This document shows, piece by piece, positions 59,763-64,000 of a DNA stretch of 64,000 nucleotides. The notes under the pieces are model-generated. The model worked only from the letters and a program-made list of their open reading frames with translations, searched no databases and was not told the DNA's origin. The position numbers and the translations under genes were made by a program. The stretch is from Arthrobacter sp. ISL-48. GTDB taxonomy: Bacteria > Actinomycetota > Actinomycetes > Actinomycetales > Micrococcaceae. The stretch is from the NCBI RefSeq assembly GCF_018613805.1, contig NZ_JAGGPL010000024.1:1-64000 (forward strand). Direction: 5' to 3'. Position 1 is the stretch's first letter. Every line of letters begins with the position of its first letter.

Positions 59763-60641
59763 ATGGAGCAATCGTCCTCCGGCCCAGGCACGGCGCGCAT
59801 CGGAATCATTGGAGGTTCCGGGACCTACCGGCTCCCCGGCGCAACCGTCCACGCCACTGTCGACGTCGAGACGCCCTTCGGGCCGCCGTCGGGCCCTGTG
59901 ACGCTGGCGCACCTTGCCGGACGGACCGTGGCGTTCCTCCCCCGCCACGGCGGGGAACACTCCCTGCCGCCGCAGAAGGTCAACTACCGGGCCAACCTCT
60001 GGGCGCTCAAAAGCCTCGGGGTCCAGGCGGTGATCTCGTCGTCGGCCGTGGGCGGGTTGCGGGAAGGCTTCGGGCCCGACACGTTCGTCGTCACCGACCA
60101 GCTGATCGACCGTACCTGGGGACGTTCCGATACTTTCTTCGACGGCACCGTGGTGGAGGGCGTCGCCCCGGCCGGTGTCCAGCATTTGCCGGCCTCCGAA
60201 CCTTTCTGCCCGGCACTGCGGTCACTGCTTTGTGCTTCGCTTGCCGCACAGGACCTGAACTACGTCCCGCAAGGAACAGTGGTGGTGGTAAACGGGCCTC
60301 GCTTTTCGACGAAGGCAGAGTCGGCCTGGTATGTCACTGGTGGCGCGGACATCATCAGCATGACCCAATACCCCGAACCCGTCCTGGCGGCCGAGCTCAA
60401 CATGGGCTTCGCCAACCTGGCCTTCATTACGGATTCGGACACCGGACACGACGGCTCGGATCCTGTCACCGCCGACGCCGTCTTTGCCCGCATAAAGGAT
60501 GCCCAGCGCAACATCCTCACCGTGATCGAAGCGACCGTTGCCGCCATCGGGGATGACTACGCGCCACGCACGCTGATAAAACAGGGCGCCGTGGACCGGA
60601 TCATGGCGCTCCCCGCCGTTCGTGAGGTTTCCGTACTTTGA
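59763..60641 (+). CDS. mtnP: S-methyl-5'-thioadenosine phosphorylase
   Basis: A 292-residue trimeric-type purine nucleoside phosphorylase of the MTAP branch: IGIIGGSGTYRL (phosphate loop), FLPRHGGEHSLPPQKVNYRANLWALK, VVNGPRFSTKAES and DIISMTQYPEPVLAAEL are signatures. It cleaves methylthioadenosine (or 5'-deoxyadenosine) to adenine and methylthioribose-1-phosphate. ATG 59763 has CAGGATG upstream. Its stop overlaps the epimerase start (TTGA), and M. tuberculosis Rv0535 is the same enzyme in the same cluster. Confidence 0.92.
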   Translation: MEQSSSGPGTARIGIIGGSGTYRLPGATVHATVDVETPFGPPSGPVTLAHLAGRTVAFLPRHGGEHSLPPQKVNYRANLWALKSLGVQAVISSSAVGGLREGFGPDTFVVTDQLIDRTWGRSDTFFDGTVVEGVAPAGVQHLPASEPFCPALRSLLCASLAAQDLNYVPQGTVVVVNGPRFSTKAESAWYVTGGADIISMTQYPEPVLAAELNMGFANLAFITDSDTGHDGSDPVTADAVFARIKDAQRNILTVIEATVAAIGDDYAPRTLIKQGAVDRIMALPAVREVSVL

Positions 60642-61699
60642 AGCTGCTGGTCACCGGCGGTGCCGGCTTCATCGGTTCGCACATCGTGGACGCCGCACTC
60701 GCCAAGGGGTGGTCGGTGCGGGTACTGGATTCACTGGACCCGGGCCTCCACCCCAAGCCGCCTGCCTTCGACCCGCGGGTGGAGCTGCTGACCGCAGATG
60801 CCGCTGACCCGGACGCAGTTAGTGAGGCGCTGGAAGGAATCGATACCGTCTGCCATCAGAGTGCCAAGGTGGGGCTCGGAGTCAGTTTCGCGGACGCGCC
60901 GGACTACATCCGCAGCAACGACTATGCCACCGCTGTCCTTCTGGCGGCCATGGAACGCCACGGCATCCTCCGGCTCGTCCTTGCCTCCTCGATGGTCGTC
61001 TACGGGGAAGGAGCCTACACCGATCCCGACACGGGTCTGCCGGTCCGGCCCGGGCCCCGCGCCGAGGCCGACCTGAGGGCCGGCGTCTACGATCCCCGGA
61101 ACCCGGAAACAGGCGCAGTCCTTGAGCCGTCGTTGGTCACCGAGGATGCACGCCTCGACCCGCGCAACGTCTACGCCGCGTCGAAACTGAGCCAGGAGCA
61201 TCTCACTGCAGCCTGGGCCCGCAGCACCGGCGGCCGGGCCATCGCCCTGCGCTACCACAATGTGTACGGCCCTCGGATGCCACGGGATACGCCCTACGCA
61301 GGCGTCGCGTCACTCTTCCGATCGTCCCTTGCCCGCGGTGAGGCGCCGAGGGTCTTCGAAGACGGCAACCAGCGCCGCAGTTTTATCCACGTCCGGGACG
61401 TCGCCACAGCAAACATCATCGCCCTCGAGTCGGTGTCCGGGGACGGCGCGCCGGGCTTCCGCGCCTATAACGTGGGAGCGGACGAGGTGCACACCATTGG
61501 CGACGTAGCCCGGGCTCTGAGCACTTACAGTGCCGGCCCCGCGCCCGTTGTCACCGGCCTTTACAGGCTCGGGGACGTGCGGCATATCACCGCGTCCTCG
61601 GAGCTGATTAAGGCAGAGCTCGGCTGGTCGCCCGCGGTGGGCTTTGACGAAGGCATGCGCGAGTTCGCCACCGCTCCACTGCGTGGTCAGTCCGACTGA
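60638..61699 (+). CDS. NAD-dependent epimerase/dehydratase (SDR)
   Basis: A 353-residue extended short-chain dehydrogenase. GGAGFIG (7-13) and Asp31 fit NAD; the catalytic Tyr179-x3-Lys183 is in NVYAASKLSQE, with Ser118-119 in LASSMVVYG. It most resembles GalE/StrE-like nucleotide-sugar epimerases, and corresponds to M. tuberculosis GalE3 (Rv0536). If the cluster makes methylthio-xylose, this would invert C3 of a methylthio-ribose nucleotide or lipid. The TTG start overlaps the mtnP stop (TTGA). Confidence 0.88.
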   Translation: MKLLVTGGAGFIGSHIVDAALAKGWSVRVLDSLDPGLHPKPPAFDPRVELLTADAADPDAVSEALEGIDTVCHQSAKVGLGVSFADAPDYIRSNDYATAVLLAAMERHGILRLVLASSMVVYGEGAYTDPDTGLPVRPGPRAEADLRAGVYDPRNPETGAVLEPSLVTEDARLDPRNVYAASKLSQEHLTAAWARSTGGRAIALRYHNVYGPRMPRDTPYAGVASLFRSSLARGEAPRVFEDGNQRRSFIHVRDVATANIIALESVSGDGAPGFRAYNVGADEVHTIGDVARALSTYSAGPAPVVTGLYRLGDVRHITASSELIKAELGWSPAVGFDEGMREFATAPLRGQSD

Positions 61700-61734
61700 G
61701 GGGTACCCGCGGGGGTACCCGCGGGGGTACCCGC
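61700..61734. repeat. Three 12-bp GGTACC-containing tandem repeats after the epimerase gene
   Basis: GGGGGTACCCGC occurs as units of 11, 12 and 12 bp at 61700-61734, directly after the stop codon. Each unit boundary creates GCGGG-GGTA-CCCGC palindromes. May form alternative hairpins that end or slow transcription. Confidence 0.8.
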
Positions 61735-61810
61735 GACAACGACAGTGCGGGGTGGTGAGCGCAGCGGCATAAGGCTTACGGTTCCGGCGGCACTTCCAGT
61801 GCTTCAAGCT

Positions 61811-61832
61811 TCCGGGTTTCGTAAGGTTTGAC
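61811..61832 (+). promoter_or_regulatory. 22-bp shared element upstream of molybdoenzyme gene (copy 2)
   Basis: Identical over 22 bases to 55939-55960, and 37 bases before the start at 61870. Confidence 0.7.
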
Positions 61833-61869
61833 CGGCCCGTTTCGGCCCGGAAAGTGGTGATATCTAAGT

Positions 61870-63042
61870 ATGCAAAAGCTGACCGAGGCCTTGGCCGCCA
61901 AGTTCGCCTCGCCGACCCGAAGCACGCGCCTGACAGTGGTTGTCGGCCGTTGGCTGGGCGTGAGTTTTACGGTCTGCTTCCTCACCGGTCTGCTCAGCCA
62001 CGGGCTCCAGGAGCCACCGGGGTGGATGTTCTTCCCCACCCGCCCGGTCTGGATCTACCAGTTCACCCAAGGACTGCATGTCACGGCCGGGATAGCGTCC
62101 ATCCCACTGCTGATGGCGAAACTATGGTCCGTGTACCCGGAGCTGCTCAAATGGCCACCGGTCCGATCAGTGGCCCATGGACTCGAGCGGGCATCAATCG
62201 CGCTGTTCATTGCCTCCTCGCTGCTGGAGCTGACAACAGGTCTGATCAATACCTACAAGTGGTACCCCTGGCCGTTCCCTTTCCGCCAGACCCACTACTG
62301 GCTAGCGTGGGTAATCTGGGGATCGCTGCTGCTGCACGTAGCCTTGAAACTTCCCTCCATCATGGCCCATTGGCGCGGGCGTGCCATCGAAAACCCTGCG
62401 ACAGCGTCCGTGACTGGTGCTGCGGGGACGGGCGCAACAGCTCCGGGACGGTGGTCTCGGCGGGCATTCCTTACCGGCCTGGGCGTGAGCACAGGGGTGC
62501 TGGTGCTCACCACAGCTGGCCAGTCTTTTTCCTGGCTCGGCCGACTCAATCTGTTCGCCCCGCGGGTCATGGATACCGGACCGCAGTCAGTCCCGGTGAA
62601 CCGGACCGCGGACGATGCGAAGGTGGCCGGTCTTGCCCGGGCCGGGGACTGGTCCCTTACCGTCACCCATCACCGGGCCAGCCGGACGTTCAGCCTTGCT
62701 GAACTCCACGCGCTGCCGCAGTTCAGCCAAGAGCTCCCCATCGCCTGCGTCGAGGGCTGGAGCCAGATGGCCCAGTGGCGTGGCGTGCGGATGCGGGACC
62801 TGCTCCACAGTGTCGGGGCATCTCCGGACTCGGCACTGCGCGTGACTAGCCTTGAGCCCGAGGGCGCCTACAGACTCATGTCCATGCCGGCAGAGTACGC
62901 CCGCGACGAGCGGACTCTCGTGGCGCTGGAACTCAACGGCAGCGTCCTGGACCTTGACCACGGCTATCCCGCAAGGATCATTGCACCTGGCCGTCCGGGT
63001 GTCCTTCAAACCAAATGGCTGCAGTCCGTGGAGATCCTGTGA
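61870..63042 (+). CDS. Five-TM molybdopterin oxidoreductase (sulfite oxidase fold), dual Sec/Tat type
   Basis: A 390-residue membrane molybdoenzyme. Residues 1-165 form a four-TM cytochrome-b-like unit with His44, His70, His142 and His156 as possible heme ligands. Then SRRAFLTG at 197-204 followed by a hydrophobic helix looks like an internal Tat signal. Residues 240-390 are a sulfite-oxidase-fold domain with Cys293 in IACVEGWSQMAQWRG as the molybdenum ligand. This matches the class of actinobacterial proteins assembled by Sec and Tat together (as recalled for Streptomyces SCO3746). It probably works outside on a sulfur compound; its substrate is unknown. Confidence 0.83.
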   Translation: MQKLTEALAAKFASPTRSTRLTVVVGRWLGVSFTVCFLTGLLSHGLQEPPGWMFFPTRPVWIYQFTQGLHVTAGIASIPLLMAKLWSVYPELLKWPPVRSVAHGLERASIALFIASSLLELTTGLINTYKWYPWPFPFRQTHYWLAWVIWGSLLLHVALKLPSIMAHWRGRAIENPATASVTGAAGTGATAPGRWSRRAFLTGLGVSTGVLVLTTAGQSFSWLGRLNLFAPRVMDTGPQSVPVNRTADDAKVAGLARAGDWSLTVTHHRASRTFSLAELHALPQFSQELPIACVEGWSQMAQWRGVRMRDLLHSVGASPDSALRVTSLEPEGAYRLMSMPAEYARDERTLVALELNGSVLDLDHGYPARIIAPGRPGVLQTKWLQSVEIL

Positions 63043-63509
63043 ACACGCCAAAGGCCGACACGCCCGTCAAGACCATCAGAATAATTCTGGGGCTCGCAGG
63101 GGCCGGACTGATCGGCTATGGCCTGCTGGGCCTTCCCACGCAACTGGGGCCGGCCGAGTTGGTGGGACTGCTGACCTGGATGGCCGTCGGCCTCCTGCTT
63201 CACGACGGTGTTATCGTTCCGCTGTCCACCCTGGCCGGTGCCGGACTAACCCGCTTGAGCTTCGGGCTGCGGCCCACCTCTGTCGCGCTGCTGCGCGGAG
63301 CACTCATGACCGGTACCGTGGTGACCCTCATAACCGGAATCCTGCTGAAGGCGCAGTCTGTAGCCCGAAGCACCACTGTGCTTGAGGTCGACTACGCCGG
63401 GCACCTTCTCTGGTTCTGGACGGTTCTAGCCCTTGCCTCCGCGGCGGCGATCTACGTTTCTGAACGGTCCGGATCCACCGGTCCGACCATTGGCGATAGA
63501 CAGACGTGA
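63039..63509 (+). CDS. Small membrane protein coupled to the molybdoenzyme
   Basis: A 156-residue protein with about four hydrophobic helices (IRIILGLAGAGLIGYGLLGL, LVGLLTWMAVGLLLH, LLRGALMTGTVVTLITGILL and LLWFWTVLALASAAAIYV). GTG 63039 overlaps the molybdoenzyme stop (GTGA), so the two are translationally coupled and it may be a membrane partner. No family is recognised. Confidence 0.8.
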   Translation: MNTPKADTPVKTIRIILGLAGAGLIGYGLLGLPTQLGPAELVGLLTWMAVGLLLHDGVIVPLSTLAGAGLTRLSFGLRPTSVALLRGALMTGTVVTLITGILLKAQSVARSTTVLEVDYAGHLLWFWTVLALASAAAIYVSERSGSTGPTIGDRQT

Positions 63510-63539
63510 ATGGCAAGCATGGCCGGCATCGCAATACAG

Positions 63540-64000
63540 CTAGCGCACCACCACCAGGACGCTTCCGACGTTCCGGATATTGCGGCGGACTGCTTCCTCC
63601 AGGTCCTTTGTCAGGGCAGTCAGGTCAGGCAAGTTCCAGTCCGGATCGGCCGGGAGGTGGATCTCGACCTGGAGCCGGTGCCCGCTCCAGCGCAGCCTGA
63701 CGGTGGATGACCTGGGAGCCACAGACTGGATGGCTTCTTCCGTGCGGTCCAGCAGCGCCGGGTCGACGCCGTCGAGGAGTCGGCGGCCGATGTCCCGGGC
63801 AGTTCCCCACAGCAGGACAAATATTGTGATGGAGATCAGGATGCCGATGATTGGATCGGCCAAAGGGAATCCGAGCCAGACGCCGATGACACCGGCCACG
63901 ACGGCAAGGGACGTGAAGCCATCGGTCCTGGCATGTACCCCATCGGCGACGAGGGCGGCGGAGCCGATCTCCTTGCCGACATGGATCCGGTAGACGGCGA
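63540..64000 (-). CDS. Cation diffusion facilitator (CDF) family transporter, C-terminal part (5' end outside window)
   Basis: The frame is open to the right edge and stops at 63540-63542; 153 residues are visible. The metal-binding motif H-A-R-T-D in LVADGVHARTDGFTSLAVVAGV, the helices PIIGILISITIFVLLWGTARD and the C-terminal cytoplasmic domain (VEIHLPADPDWNLPDLTALTKDLEEAVRR) are typical of CDF zinc/cobalt exporters, which exchange metal for protons. Convergent with the small membrane protein gene. Confidence 0.9.
   Translation of the reverse strand, partial: AVYRIHVGKEIGSAALVADGVHARTDGFTSLAVVAGVIGVWLGFPLADPIIGILISITIFVLLWGTARDIGRRLLDGVDPALLDRTEEAIQSVAPRSSTVRLRWSGHRLQVEIHLPADPDWNLPDLTALTKDLEEAVRRNIRNVGSVLVVVR

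Noticed and set aside
55999..61699. Arsenosugar biosynthesis cluster (DUF2064 and GT2 families also occur there)
   Set aside because: No ArsM or ArsS-type radical SAM gene is present, and mtnP plus the GT-C and epimerase types fit the mycobacterial methylthioxylose locus better.

Overview
The window is high-GC DNA with dense gene packing, many GTG and a few TTG starts, and 1 to 4 base stop/start overlaps inside operons. The gene content (menaquinone genes with MenJ, an APS-reductase sulfate pathway, PucR-controlled GABA genes, FprA-type reductases, CYTH-CHAD, DUF1206 and DUF779 proteins) points to an actinobacterium, most likely Arthrobacter or Pseudarthrobacter in the Micrococcaceae. The genus is inferred from familiarity with the proteins, not from a search. 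No rRNA, tRNA, insertion sequence, phage or CRISPR-cas locus was found.

Layout. 1-8.8 kb: the end of a catalase gene, a DUF2461 gene, a TetR gene, an amino acid permease, and an aldehyde dehydrogenase / alcohol dehydrogenase / DUF779 operon with its GAF-type regulator. 8.9-27.2 kb: two FprA-type ferredoxin-NADP reductases, topoisomerase IB, RarD, a GABA degradation operon with a divergent PucR regulator, CYTH-CHAD, MFS plus GntR, several membrane proteins, a two-domain fusion gene and siroheme synthase. 27.3-39.1 kb: a TetR/cupin divergent pair with a palindromic operator, a sulfonate-type ABC transporter, RtcB, and the assimilatory sulfate operon sirB-like/sir/cysH/cysD/cysN. 39.1-41.2 kb: a TRIC-family channel, a SUKH-like protein and a DUF559 protein.

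41.6-54.7 kb is a menaquinone region: polyprenyl diphosphate synthase, menJ, menG (ubiE), menF, then a polar amino acid ABC transporter, menD, a Tat-exported PhoX phosphatase and menC. phoX lies between two arrays of a 13-bp core spaced at exactly 32 bp. 54.7-64 kb holds CorA, then a six-gene translationally coupled cluster (GT2, DUF2064, SAM methyltransferase, GT-C membrane transferase, methylthioadenosine phosphorylase, NAD epimerase), then a five-TM molybdoenzyme with an internal twin-arginine motif, a small membrane protein and a partial CDF transporter.

How the genes fit together. Sulfate assimilation is nearly complete here: CysDN make APS, CysH reduces it, Sir makes sulfide, CysG and the SirB-like chelatase make siroheme, and FprA-type reductases plausibly supply electrons. 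The six-gene cluster resembles the M. tuberculosis genes Rv0535-Rv0541c, which sit beside its men genes and have been linked to the methylthioxylose cap of lipoarabinomannan. I propose that this cluster turns methylthioadenosine into a methylthio-pentose placed on a surface glycan, and that the downstream molybdoenzyme, which carries the same 22-bp upstream element at the same distance from its start, acts on the sulfur of that sugar or shares its regulation. This and the 32-bp arrays are the two most interesting signals.
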